Notes under the pieces: generated by a model
Database searches by the model: none
The model's input: the letters and a program-made list of their open reading frames with translations, nothing else
What the model was told of the DNA's origin: nothing
Made by a program: the position numbers and the translations under genes
Origin: an uncultured Eubacteriales bacterium
GTDB lineage: Bacteria; Bacillota; Clostridia; Christensenellales; Borkfalkiaceae
DNA length: 15,484 bases
Direction: 5' to 3'
Assembly: GCA_900545325.1 (NCBI GenBank)
Contig: UQZE01000038.1
Location: forward strand, 1 to 15,484
Part shown: piece by piece, positions 1 to 7,345 of the stretch
How the letters are laid out: each line of letters starts with the position of its first letter
Position numbering within the stretch: the first letter of the stretch is position 1

Positions 1-746
1 TCGGGGAAGAAGTAAGCGTAATGCGCAAGTCGCTCGTGCCCTCAATGGTCAATACGATCGTAAAAAATCTCAATAGAAAGAACAATGCGGCGCGCCTGTT
101 CGAACTTGCATGCGTGTATGCTTCGGGCAAGACCGCAGACGATTTGCCTTTGCAGACAAGAAGGCTCTGTTTCGGCGCCTGCGGCGAAGAGGACTTTTTC
201 TCCGTGAAGGGAGTCGTGCAGGAGCTGTTCAGAGAATTTTCCTACGGAAAGGAAATCGTTTACAAGCGCAGTCAAAAGGCTTATCTGCACCCGACGGTTT
301 CGGCCGACGTGTATTCGGACGGCGTGTTGATCGGTTCTTTCGGCGCATTGCATCCCGAGATAGCGCAGAATTGCGGTCTCGATAAAAAAGCGTACGTCGG
401 CGAATTCGATTACGAGCTGCTCTGCGGTACTTTCAATAAAAAAGTATACTATGAAGCGGTTTCCAGGTATCCGTCGATGGAGCGCGACCTCGCCGTTACG
501 GTCGACGAAGGCGTTCTCTGCGGCGACCTTATCGCGGCGATCAAGGGCGCGGCCGGCGAACACTTGAAGAGCGTTAAACTGTTCGACATTTACCGCGGCG
601 ACCAAATTGCGGCGGGCAAGAAGAGCATGGCGTTCAATTTGGTATATTCCTCGCTCGAAAGAACGCTCACCGTCGAAGAAGTAGACGGTTCCATTAAAAA
701 CGTCTTAAAAGCCCTGAGAGAAGCTTTCGGCGCGGAACTGAGATAA
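1..746 (+). CDS. pheT: Phenylalanine--tRNA ligase beta subunit, C-terminal part (5' end outside window)
   Basis: PheT forms the (alpha-beta)2 enzyme with PheS that charges tRNA-Phe in the cytoplasm. The open frame runs in from the left edge (first full codon at base 3, reading GEEVSVM), so the ATG at 21 is internal and not the start; about 247 C-terminal residues are present. The stretch MRKSLVPSMVNTIVKNLNR followed by ARLFELACVY matches the family's B6/B7 catalytic-like fold near 'MR-SLLPGLL--...NLNR...RLFELG'. The last ~95 residues, beginning around YYEAVSRYPSMERDLAVTV, are the ferredoxin-fold anticodon-binding (FDX-ACB) domain that grips the tRNA. The C terminus is complete, ending with TAA at 744-746. 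A strong terminator follows at once, so pheT closes its own operon, presumably pheS-pheT. Identity is secure from conserved blocks; the N-terminal tRNA-binding and editing regions cannot be judged. Confidence 0.96.
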   Translation, partial: GEEVSVMRKSLVPSMVNTIVKNLNRKNNAARLFELACVYASGKTADDLPLQTRRLCFGACGEEDFFSVKGVVQELFREFSYGKEIVYKRSQKAYLHPTVSADVYSDGVLIGSFGALHPEIAQNCGLDKKAYVGEFDYELLCGTFNKKVYYEAVSRYPSMERDLAVTVDEGVLCGDLIAAIKGAAGEHLKSVKLFDIYRGDQIAAGKKSMAFNLVYSSLERTLTVEEVDGSIKNVLKALREAFGAELR

Positions 747-751
747 AGTTT

Positions 752-784
752 AAGGCATTTCTTTGCGGGAAATGCCTTTTTTTC
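752..784 (+). terminator. Rho-independent terminator after pheT
   Basis: A perfect 10-bp stem (AAGGCATTTC at 752-761 pairing with GAAATGCCTT at 769-778) with a 7-nt loop runs directly into seven T residues (777-783). It starts 5 bases after the pheT stop codon. This is a textbook intrinsic terminator and separates pheT from the following gene. Confidence 0.93.
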
Positions 785-795
785 CGTCTATTGGC

Positions 796-824
796 TTTTC
801 AAAAGAATAAGAATACAGTATAAT
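796..824 (+). promoter_or_regulatory. Sigma-A-type promoter placing the start site at the U32 ATG
   Basis: A perfect -10 TATAAT lies at 819-824, with a weaker -35 TTTTCA at 796-801 (4 of 6 consensus bases) across a 17-bp spacer. Only six bases (AAAAAC) separate the -10 box from the ATG at 831. Transcription would therefore begin at about 830-832, on the start codon itself. No Shine-Dalgarno sequence lies in the correct place. The alternative -35 TTGGCT at 791 would need a 22-bp spacer and is rejected. Confidence 0.72.
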
Positions 825-830
825 AAAAAC

Positions 831-3215
831 ATGATTGAATTATTATCTCCCGTAGGCAATAAAGAAGCGTTTCTCGCCGCAGTCAACAGCGGCGCCGACG
901 CCGTATATCTCGGACTAAAAAAATTTTCGGCAAGAGGGAACGCCGAAAATTTCAGCGAAGAAGATTTGATTTTCTGCGTGAATTACGCTAAATTATTCGG
1001 CGTGAAAGTTTACGCTGCGGTTAATACTCTCATAAAAAACGGCGAACTGGACGATTTTTTCGCCTGCGTGGCCGAGGCGCTTTCCGCAGGTGTGGACGCA
1101 ATCATCCTGCAGGATATGTTTTTAGGCAAAACATTGAAAAAAATGTTCCCCGAAATCGTTTTGCACCTGAGTACGCAGGCAGGCGTATGCAATATGCTTG
1201 GCGCGAGATTGGCCGCGGAATACGGTTTTTCACGTGTAATTCTCGCGCGCGAAACGAGATTTGAAGATATAGAAAAGATCGCGGCTTTCATTGAAACGGA
1301 AGTGTTTGTGCAAGGCGCGCTGTGTTCTTCTTTTTCCGGCCATTGTTATATGAGTTCTTTTATAGGCGGAAACAGCGGCAACCGCGGGCTTTGCAAGCAG
1401 CCGTGCCGAAAAAAATATGCATATACGACGGACGGCAGAACGCAGAGCGAATGTTATGCGCTTTCTCTTTCCGATCTTTCGATCGGGAAAGATATCGTTA
1501 AATATATTGCCGCAGGCGTAAAATCCTTCAAAATCGAAGGAAGAATGAGGCGGAAAGAATACGTAGCGGCGGCAACGCGGTATTATCGGGAGCTGATCGA
1601 CCAGGGACGTGCGGAAAATCGCAGTTTCTCGTCACTCAAAAGAACATATAACCGCAACGACTTTACGAAGGGACTTGCGTTCGGTCAGGACAAAAATTTT
1701 TTGTCAACGCGCGTGCAGGGACATATCGGAGAATACACGGGAACAGTAGAGAGAAAAATTTCAAATGAGGAATATTTCGTTAAAGGCGAGCAGGGAGTTT
1801 CGGGCGACGCTTACAAGGTGTTTCGAAACGGCGCCGAGATCGGAACGGGCGTATTCAAAGAAAATATCCGAGGTGGTATGATTTTAAAAACGAACGGAGC
1901 CGCGTTTTCGGCGGGAGACCGCGTCAATATCACCACCGATATAAAGATAAACGAAGAACTTGCAGAATTTCAAAAAAAATATCGTCTTGAAATTTTTTCC
2001 ATTCTGTCTCAGAACGCGAGAGCGCGATTTTTAATTTTACTGTGCGGAGAGGAAACCGCACCGCAATTTTCTGCCGCTGCGCAGAACGAAGATGCACTCG
2101 ATACGCTCGCCCCTGAAAAATTATTTGATCTGTTATCCGCTTATCAAAACGGGGAAAAACGCCTGACCGATACGGAAGTCAATCTTTTTTCAGAAAACCT
2201 GCGGCGATCGTTCGGTTCTACTTTGCCCGCTAACTTTATTTCCGCGCTTATAAAAAATAATTCTTACTTTTTTTATGAAGGCGTTACTCTGCCTGCCGCG
2301 CAAACGCAGTCGCTCTCTGAGAGGGCGGTATGCGAATGTTTTTCAAAAACAGGGGAGTACCCGTTCTATACGGAATTGCATCTCATTACAAACGGCGTAT
2401 TCCTCCCCAAAAGCGCGCTGAACGAAATTCGGCGAGGTATCTATGCAAAAGCTTTTTCCTTTTTCAATAAAGCCGATAAAGTTGATTTTTGTAAATATAC
2501 GCCTATTTTATTAGACATAAAAACAATAAAAACCATATGTATTTTACAGAATAATTTTAATATAAATATGTATGACATAAATTCTTTTGTTTTCATTCCG
2601 AAAGATTATTCGGACCGAAGCTTGTCAGAACATTTTATAGCGTTTGCACACAGCAAAAACGCGGCGGCTTATCTGTTTTTGCCCGCATTCGCCTCCGGTG
2701 AAGATTTAGAAATCCTGAAAAAACTCGTTCCCATCTTCGACGGCGTTTACGCCGATTCGCCTTACGGGCTGAAATTAGGGAAAGAACAGCACAAAAACAT
2801 CATTGCGGGCTTGGGACTGAACGTATTCAACTCGGTCGATATGGCGGAATTGAACGCGCGGGGCATAGCGTCGGAAAACATAGTTTTATCAAAAGAACTA
2901 TCCGCAAGTGAAATATCCGAATTTAAGGGCGGCAGTTATCTCGCCGCAGGAAAGGTAGCCCTAATGGATTTGATCTATTGTCCATTTAAAAAACAGTGCT
3001 TAAATTGCAATAAAAACGAAATATTACTGAAAGATGATTGCGGCAGAACGTATAATGTGTTAAAATATAAATTATCCGATTGCCGTTTTATCGTTTATAA
3101 CCCTTATGATCTGCGCGAAAAAAACATTGCGGAAAAAGGAAAAGTTTACGATTTCACTTTTCAGAACGACAGTTCGCAAAAAACGAACGGCAATCTCGTC
3201 AAAGGAGTTATTTAA
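831..3215 (+). CDS. U32 peptidase-family protein with DUF3656-type region (RlhA/TrhP-like RNA hydroxylation factor)
   Basis: A 794-residue protein. The N-terminal ~330 residues are the U32 TIM-barrel-like domain, starting ELLSPVGNKEAFLAAVNSGADAVYLG. The family signature lies around residues 160-192 and carries cysteines C165, C172, C188 and C192, typical of Fe-S-binding U32 proteins. The middle part includes KTGEYPFY and LPKSALNEIRRG, matching the DUF3656 (collagenase-like) block. A C-terminal segment has a cysteine cluster in YCPFKKQCLNC. Relatives in E. coli are RlhA (5-hydroxycytidine in 23S rRNA) and TrhP (5-hydroxyuridine at tRNA wobble positions). The domain plan is closer to RlhA, but many clostridial copies are untested, so the RNA target is inferred. 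The start is fixed by homology at residue 1 and by the promoter just before it. Its 3' end carries the AAAGGAG ribosome site of mutS2, so the two are co-transcribed. Around 2480-2620 the gene becomes strikingly AT-rich. Confidence 0.88.
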   Translation: MIELLSPVGNKEAFLAAVNSGADAVYLGLKKFSARGNAENFSEEDLIFCVNYAKLFGVKVYAAVNTLIKNGELDDFFACVAEALSAGVDAIILQDMFLGKTLKKMFPEIVLHLSTQAGVCNMLGARLAAEYGFSRVILARETRFEDIEKIAAFIETEVFVQGALCSSFSGHCYMSSFIGGNSGNRGLCKQPCRKKYAYTTDGRTQSECYALSLSDLSIGKDIVKYIAAGVKSFKIEGRMRRKEYVAAATRYYRELIDQGRAENRSFSSLKRTYNRNDFTKGLAFGQDKNFLSTRVQGHIGEYTGTVERKISNEEYFVKGEQGVSGDAYKVFRNGAEIGTGVFKENIRGGMILKTNGAAFSAGDRVNITTDIKINEELAEFQKKYRLEIFSILSQNARARFLILLCGEETAPQFSAAAQNEDALDTLAPEKLFDLLSAYQNGEKRLTDTEVNLFSENLRRSFGSTLPANFISALIKNNSYFFYEGVTLPAAQTQSLSERAVCECFSKTGEYPFYTELHLITNGVFLPKSALNEIRRGIYAKAFSFFNKADKVDFCKYTPILLDIKTIKTICILQNNFNINMYDINSFVFIPKDYSDRSLSEHFIAFAHSKNAAAYLFLPAFASGEDLEILKKLVPIFDGVYADSPYGLKLGKEQHKNIIAGLGLNVFNSVDMAELNARGIASENIVLSKELSASEISEFKGGSYLAAGKVALMDLIYCPFKKQCLNCNKNEILLKDDCGRTYNVLKYKLSDCRFIVYNPYDLREKNIAEKGKVYDFTFQNDSSQKTNGNLVKGVI

Positions 3216-3218
3216 TTC

Positions 3219-5588
3219 ATGATCGCCGATAAAGTATTGAAGGCGCTGGAATACGACAAGGTTCTGGCAGAGGTCGCCAAATACGCCGTTCTGGAAAGCG
3301 GAAAGCAGGCAATAACGGAAAGCAGGCCTTTGAGCGAGCTTGCAGCCGTGAAAATTCTGAACGATAAAACAAAAGAGGCCGTAAAACTTTTATTTTCTTA
3401 CAATGTCTCGCAAATCCCGTATGCCGCGCCGGTAAAAGACGAAACGGAAAGGGCTCAGGTCGGAGGCACATTGAACTTTGCCGAACTCTTGCATATTTCC
3501 GCGGCGCTGCGAAGCGCCAGAATAGTCAAATCGTCGATCGCTAACGTAAAAGACGATTCCGTTAAGCTTTTACGCGAAATTTCCGAAAGGCTGTTTACCG
3601 ATCAGGCGTTGGAAAACGATATCAACGAAAAGATCATAAACGAAGACACGATGGCGGATTCCGCCAGCGTAAGGCTGTCAAATATCCGCAGACAGATCCG
3701 TACGATCAACGCGCGCATCAGAGACAAACTCAACTCTTATATCCGCGGGGCAAACAAGTATCTGCAGGACAATATCATTACGGTCAGAGGCGACAGGTAC
3801 GTTATCCCCGTGCGCGCGGAATATAAGGGCAACGTAAAGGGGTTCGTGCACGATCAATCGGCGTCAGGCGCAACGGTATTCATCGAACCCGAACAGATCA
3901 TCGAATACAACAACGAACTGAAGACCACCCTCATAGAAGAGGCGAACGAAATCCGCCGCATTTTACAGGAGCTTTCGGCGAAAGTCGCGCTTGACGCGCA
4001 AAACATCCTCTGGAATACGGAAAACCTTACGGAATTAGACGTCGCTTACGCAAAAGCGATGTATTCTTATAACAATAAATGCATTTATCCCGAAATAAAC
4101 GATCGCGGCGAAACTGAGATCGTGAAGGGGCGACATCCGCTTATCTCCGCAGACAAAGTCGTGCCGGTTACCGTCAAATTAGGAAAAAATTATAATTTCC
4201 TTCTCATTACCGGGCCGAATACCGGAGGAAAAACAGTTACGCTGAAACTTACGGGTTTGCTCACCGCAATGATGATGACGGGGATATTCGTTCCCTGCGA
4301 AGACGGCAGCAGCCTTTCGGTGTTCAACGACATCTTCTGCGATATCGGCGACGAACAGAGCATAGAACAAAGCCTTTCCACTTTTTCTTCGCATATGAAG
4401 AATATTATCGAAATTCTCGGTCGGGTAACGAACAGAGCGCTCGTGCTGTTGGATGAAATCGGCGCGGGAACGGATCCGGAGGAGGGATCGGGGCTGGCGC
4501 TCGCAATCATTGAAACGCTGCTCGACGCAAATTGTTTCGGCATAATCACTACGCATTATTCGCGGCTCAAAGAATACGCGTTCGGCAATCCCAAGATAGA
4601 AAACGCATCGATGGACTTCGATACGGCGACGTTTGCTCCGCTTTACAAGCTGAATATCGGGATTCCCGGTTCTTCAAACGCCATCGAAATTTCCAAAAGG
4701 CTCGGGTTAAGCCCGCAAATCGCGGAAAAAGCGCTCGGTTTTCTGACGGATACAAAGGTTTCTTTCGAAAACATCCTGCGGCAGGCGGAGGAAAGCCGTA
4801 ATCACGCGGACAAGCTCGCGCGGGAACTTGAAATCACGGCGCACGAAAAACGGCTGGAACTCGAAGAAATCAGAAAAGAACGCGAACGGCTGTCAGAGGA
4901 GCTTGAAAAAATAAGCAGCAACGTAAAAACCGAAACGCGCAGGCAGGTAAACGATAAAGTTGCGGAAGCGGAAGAACTTCTCGAGCGGATCAGGGAACTC
5001 GCGAAAAAAGAAACGTTTTCGGGAACAGACGTAATTACCGCGCGCAACCTGAAAAACAGATTGGAAGACAAACGATATGTGCTGGAAGAAAAACCGCAGG
5101 AAAAACTCTTCGATCTTCATCGGGCCGATTTCGAAAAACTGAAAACGGGACAAAAGATATATTCCCAAAAACTCGGCGCGGAAGCCGAACTCGTAAGACT
5201 GTTTCCGCAGAAAAAGCAGGCGGAGATCCGTTTGGGCGTCGTTACGGCGATCGTTTCGGCGGACGATTTGTACACAATGAAAAAATTCGAAATCCCGCAG
5301 AAGAAAAACCCCGTGCAGATCAGCAAAAAAGTTGAAAGAGGCGCGCCTCAGGCCGAAATAAACGTGCTTGGGCAGACCGTTCTCGAAGGCGTGCAGAACG
5401 TGGAAACTTTTCTCGATCAGGCCATCGTAAACGGACTTGAGGAAGTGAAGATCATCCACGGTGTCGGCACGGGAAAACTGAAAGCGGGGATCTGGGATTA
5501 TCTGAGGACGAACAAAAACATCAGGGAATACAGGAGCGGCCGTTACGGCGAGGGAGAAAAAGGCGTAACGATCGTCACGCTGAAATAA
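3219..5588 (+). CDS. mutS2: MutS2 family ATPase with KOW-like and Smr domains
   Basis: A 789-residue MutS2, the normal length. Core/lever domains fill residues 1-~310. The ABC-type ATPase has Walker A GPNTGGKT at 332-339, Walker B with LLDEIGAGTD (D412, E413), and the His-loop TTHYSRLKEYAF. A charged coiled coil follows at about 520-640, then a KOW-like segment near KTGQKIYSQKLGAEAELVRL, and a C-terminal Smr domain at ~710-789 with HGVGTG at 747-752. MutS2 lacks the mismatch-reading domain of MutS. Characterised members suppress homologous recombination or, in Bacillus subtilis, bind collided ribosomes and split them. The usual LDLRG motif at the Smr entry reads INVLG here (714-718). The SD AAAGGAG at 3201-3207 lies 11 bases before the ATG, inside the upstream gene, with a 3-bp intergenic gap, so it shares an operon with the U32 gene. 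No terminator follows. Confidence 0.96.
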   Translation: MIADKVLKALEYDKVLAEVAKYAVLESGKQAITESRPLSELAAVKILNDKTKEAVKLLFSYNVSQIPYAAPVKDETERAQVGGTLNFAELLHISAALRSARIVKSSIANVKDDSVKLLREISERLFTDQALENDINEKIINEDTMADSASVRLSNIRRQIRTINARIRDKLNSYIRGANKYLQDNIITVRGDRYVIPVRAEYKGNVKGFVHDQSASGATVFIEPEQIIEYNNELKTTLIEEANEIRRILQELSAKVALDAQNILWNTENLTELDVAYAKAMYSYNNKCIYPEINDRGETEIVKGRHPLISADKVVPVTVKLGKNYNFLLITGPNTGGKTVTLKLTGLLTAMMMTGIFVPCEDGSSLSVFNDIFCDIGDEQSIEQSLSTFSSHMKNIIEILGRVTNRALVLLDEIGAGTDPEEGSGLALAIIETLLDANCFGIITTHYSRLKEYAFGNPKIENASMDFDTATFAPLYKLNIGIPGSSNAIEISKRLGLSPQIAEKALGFLTDTKVSFENILRQAEESRNHADKLARELEITAHEKRLELEEIRKERERLSEELEKISSNVKTETRRQVNDKVAEAEELLERIRELAKKETFSGTDVITARNLKNRLEDKRYVLEEKPQEKLFDLHRADFEKLKTGQKIYSQKLGAEAELVRLFPQKKQAEIRLGVVTAIVSADDLYTMKKFEIPQKKNPVQISKKVERGAPQAEINVLGQTVLEGVQNVETFLDQAIVNGLEEVKIIHGVGTGKLKAGIWDYLRTNKNIREYRSGRYGEGEKGVTIVTLK

Positions 5589-5617
5589 TTGAAATTTACG
5601 CGCAGATGTGATAAAAT
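5589..5617 (+). promoter_or_regulatory. Strong extended -10 sigma-A-type promoter for the membrane protein-desulfurase-thiI operon
   Basis: The -35 TTGAAA at 5589-5594 begins on the base right after the mutS2 stop codon. A 17-bp spacer leads to -10 TAAAAT at 5612-5617, preceded by the extended element TGA (5609-5611). The predicted start site is near 5624, giving a leader of about 22 nt that contains a strong SD, ACGGAGGT at 5633-5640, 5 bases before the ATG at 5646. There is no terminator after mutS2, so read-through from upstream can add to this promoter. Confidence 0.8.
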
Positions 5618-5645
5618 GTTATCCGTTGCGCCACGGAGGTAAAAG

Positions 5646-6230
5646 ATGCAGGAAGTATTTTATGAAGAATCTTCACTTTTAAATAAGGAAAAAGCCGCGC
5701 TCGGCAAATACAGGCTTTTAAAAACGTTTTCCATCATTTCATACGTTCTGGCCGGACTGGTCGTACTGATGTTTTTTTATTTTTACAATTTGGAAAATTT
5801 CAGTGTTCTCGTGTTTGCCATCAGCGTTCTTCTGCCGATTGCTTTGTTTTTGTTTTTCGGAATCATGCTCGGCCGTATGAAAAACAGTATGTACGTCGAC
5901 TATGACTATACTTATGTTTCCGGATCTATACGCATTTCCAAAATAATCCGCAAAATCAAGCGGAAAAATATTTTGAAATTCGAAGCGGGCGATATTGTGC
6001 AGATGGGAAAATACGGCAGCGAAAGCTATGAAAAACTTGAAAAGTCGCCGGGAATCAAAAAGATGATCCTTACAAGCAATCAGACTCCGTCCGACGGATG
6101 CGATTTTTTCTATCTGCAGGTGAATACGGAAGGCTCCAATAAACTGCTCATTTTCGATTGCAGCGAAAAATTTATGGCAACCATTCTCAGATACAGCAAT
6201 AAAACGATTTTGGAAAAGGATTACAAATGA
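5646..6230 (+). CDS. Small two-helix membrane protein of unknown function
   Basis: A 194-residue protein whose function I do not recognise. Residues 28-47 and 53-75 are two strongly hydrophobic helices joined by a short loop (NLENF). The following RMKNSMYVDYDYTYVSGSIRISKI is basic, so by the positive-inside rule both ends should face the cytoplasm. Residues ~80-194 form a soluble region rich in beta-type stretches. It opens with DYDYTYVSGSIRISKIIRKIKRKN, a pattern I associate with small clostridial proteins annotated DUF6106, with a PH-like fold possible; this is from memory and uncertain. It has its own strong SD and promoter and is first in its operon. Its TGA overlaps the ATG of the cysteine desulfurase (ATGA, 6227-6230), implying translational coupling. 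A role tied to sulfur delivery or to a membrane site for that enzyme is a guess from context only. Confidence 0.85.
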   Translation: MQEVFYEESSLLNKEKAALGKYRLLKTFSIISYVLAGLVVLMFFYFYNLENFSVLVFAISVLLPIALFLFFGIMLGRMKNSMYVDYDYTYVSGSIRISKIIRKIKRKNILKFEAGDIVQMGKYGSESYEKLEKSPGIKKMILTSNQTPSDGCDFFYLQVNTEGSNKLLIFDCSEKFMATILRYSNKTILEKDYK

Positions 6231-7345
6231 TTTATCTGGATAACGCCGCGACGACGCAGCCGCTTCCTTCGGCCCTTGCGGAAGCGCGGAAATTTAATGA
6301 AGAGCGTTTTTTCAATCCGTCGGCATTATACCGCGGAGGGCTTGAAAACAATAAAGAACTGAACGCCGCGCGTGAGTTTATACTGAAGAGTTTGGGCACG
6401 GCCGCACATGAATGCGTTTTTACTTCGTGCGGCACCGAAAGCGACGATACGGCGATCTTTTCGTCTGCAAAACGGGGTACCGCGCTGACGACGCAGGGCG
6501 AACACGCTGCCGTTTACAAATCTTTTCTCGAACTGAAGAACAGGGGGGTAGACGTAAAATTCATATCACTCAACAAAAACGGTTCCGTCAATGAAGACGA
6601 ACTGCTGGAAACGGTCACCAAAGGAAACGTCCGTTTCGTATCGGTCGTGCACGTCAACAACGAGACGGGCGCGGTCAACGACGTGAACGCGCTCGCCAAG
6701 ACGATAAAACTCATCGACAAAAATATTTTATTTCACAGCGACGGCGTACAGGCTTACGGAAAAATACCGTTCAGACTTTCGTCGGATATAGATCTTTATT
6801 CCATAAGCGCGCATAAAATAAACGGACTGAAAGGCGTCGGCGCGCTCATCAGAAAAAAGAATCTCAGCGTCGCTCCGCTTTTATACGGAGGCGGACAGGA
6901 ATACGGCCTGCGCAGCGGTACCGAAAATATCTTCGGAATCAAGGTGTTCGAATATGCCGCTCGGGAAAAATTTGCGCACCAGCCGGAATATTTAGAAAAA
7001 GTTAGGAAACTCAATTCTTTATTCATGTCGGTTCTCGACAAAAATTTATTTACCGTAATCTCCGACGCGGCATGTTCGCCCTACATTCTGTGTGTGGCCG
7101 CGAACGGCGTAAAGGGAGAGGTTGTGCTGCACATGCTGGAAGAATACGGGGTGATCGTCGGCAACGGCTCCGCATGTTCTTCCAAAAACAGATATTCGCG
7201 CGTAATAGACGCCTGCGGGTATAAAAACAACGACGGGATTATTCGGATAAGTTTCAACCCCTACTTAGAAGAAGAGGAAGTGAAATTTGCTGCGGAAAAG
7301 CTGAACGAATGTACCGCCAGACTTGCAAAGGTGATGAAAAAATAA
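6227..7345 (+). CDS. Class V aminotransferase-fold cysteine desulfurase (NifS/IscS family, ThiI partner type)
   Basis: A 372-residue PLP enzyme that removes sulfur from cysteine as an enzyme-bound persulfide, releasing alanine. It opens with the family hallmark MIYLDNAATTQP and contains TSCGTESDD, the HVNNETGA segment, the PLP Schiff-base lysine K197 in SISAHKINGLKG, and RSGTEN. The persulfide cysteine is C317 in GNGSACSSK. The active-site loop and placement fit the short NifS-like desulfurases dedicated to ThiI, such as Bacillus NifZ, rather than a general SUF enzyme. No iscU or sufU scaffold gene is nearby. It starts within the stop of the membrane protein gene, and its own stop overlaps the thiI start (TAATG, 7343-7347), so the trio is a tightly coupled operon. 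It is expected to hand sulfur to ThiI; supply to other acceptors is possible. Confidence 0.94.
   Translation: MIYLDNAATTQPLPSALAEARKFNEERFFNPSALYRGGLENNKELNAAREFILKSLGTAAHECVFTSCGTESDDTAIFSSAKRGTALTTQGEHAAVYKSFLELKNRGVDVKFISLNKNGSVNEDELLETVTKGNVRFVSVVHVNNETGAVNDVNALAKTIKLIDKNILFHSDGVQAYGKIPFRLSSDIDLYSISAHKINGLKGVGALIRKKNLSVAPLLYGGGQEYGLRSGTENIFGIKVFEYAAREKFAHQPEYLEKVRKLNSLFMSVLDKNLFTVISDAACSPYILCVAANGVKGEVVLHMLEEYGVIVGNGSACSSKNRYSRVIDACGYKNNDGIIRISFNPYLEEEEVKFAAEKLNECTARLAKVMKK

Noticed and set aside
42..605. Long open frame on the minus strand opposite pheT
   Set aside because: It mirrors the codon periodicity of pheT, lacks a ribosome site and resembles no protein family; the sense strand is clearly PheT.
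1466..1492. Hairpin inside the U32 gene (TCTTTCCGATC pairing with GATCGGGAAAGA)
   Set aside because: The stem has 11 bp with one bulged G and a TTTC loop, but no T-run follows. It lies in a conserved coding stretch (LSLSDLSIGKD), so codon choice is a sufficient explanation.
4893..5459. 188-codon minus-strand open frame opposite mutS2
   Set aside because: It is antisense to the coiled-coil, KOW and Smr part of MutS2. It is Phe/Arg-rich, as expected from reversed Glu/Lys codons, and has no SD or promoter.
7309..7344. Upstream ATG extending ThiI by 12 residues
   Set aside because: It is inside the desulfurase coding region in another frame. The family start is MEKAIIIRYSEIHLKGKNRG at 7345, with a suitable SD and a TAATG overlap.
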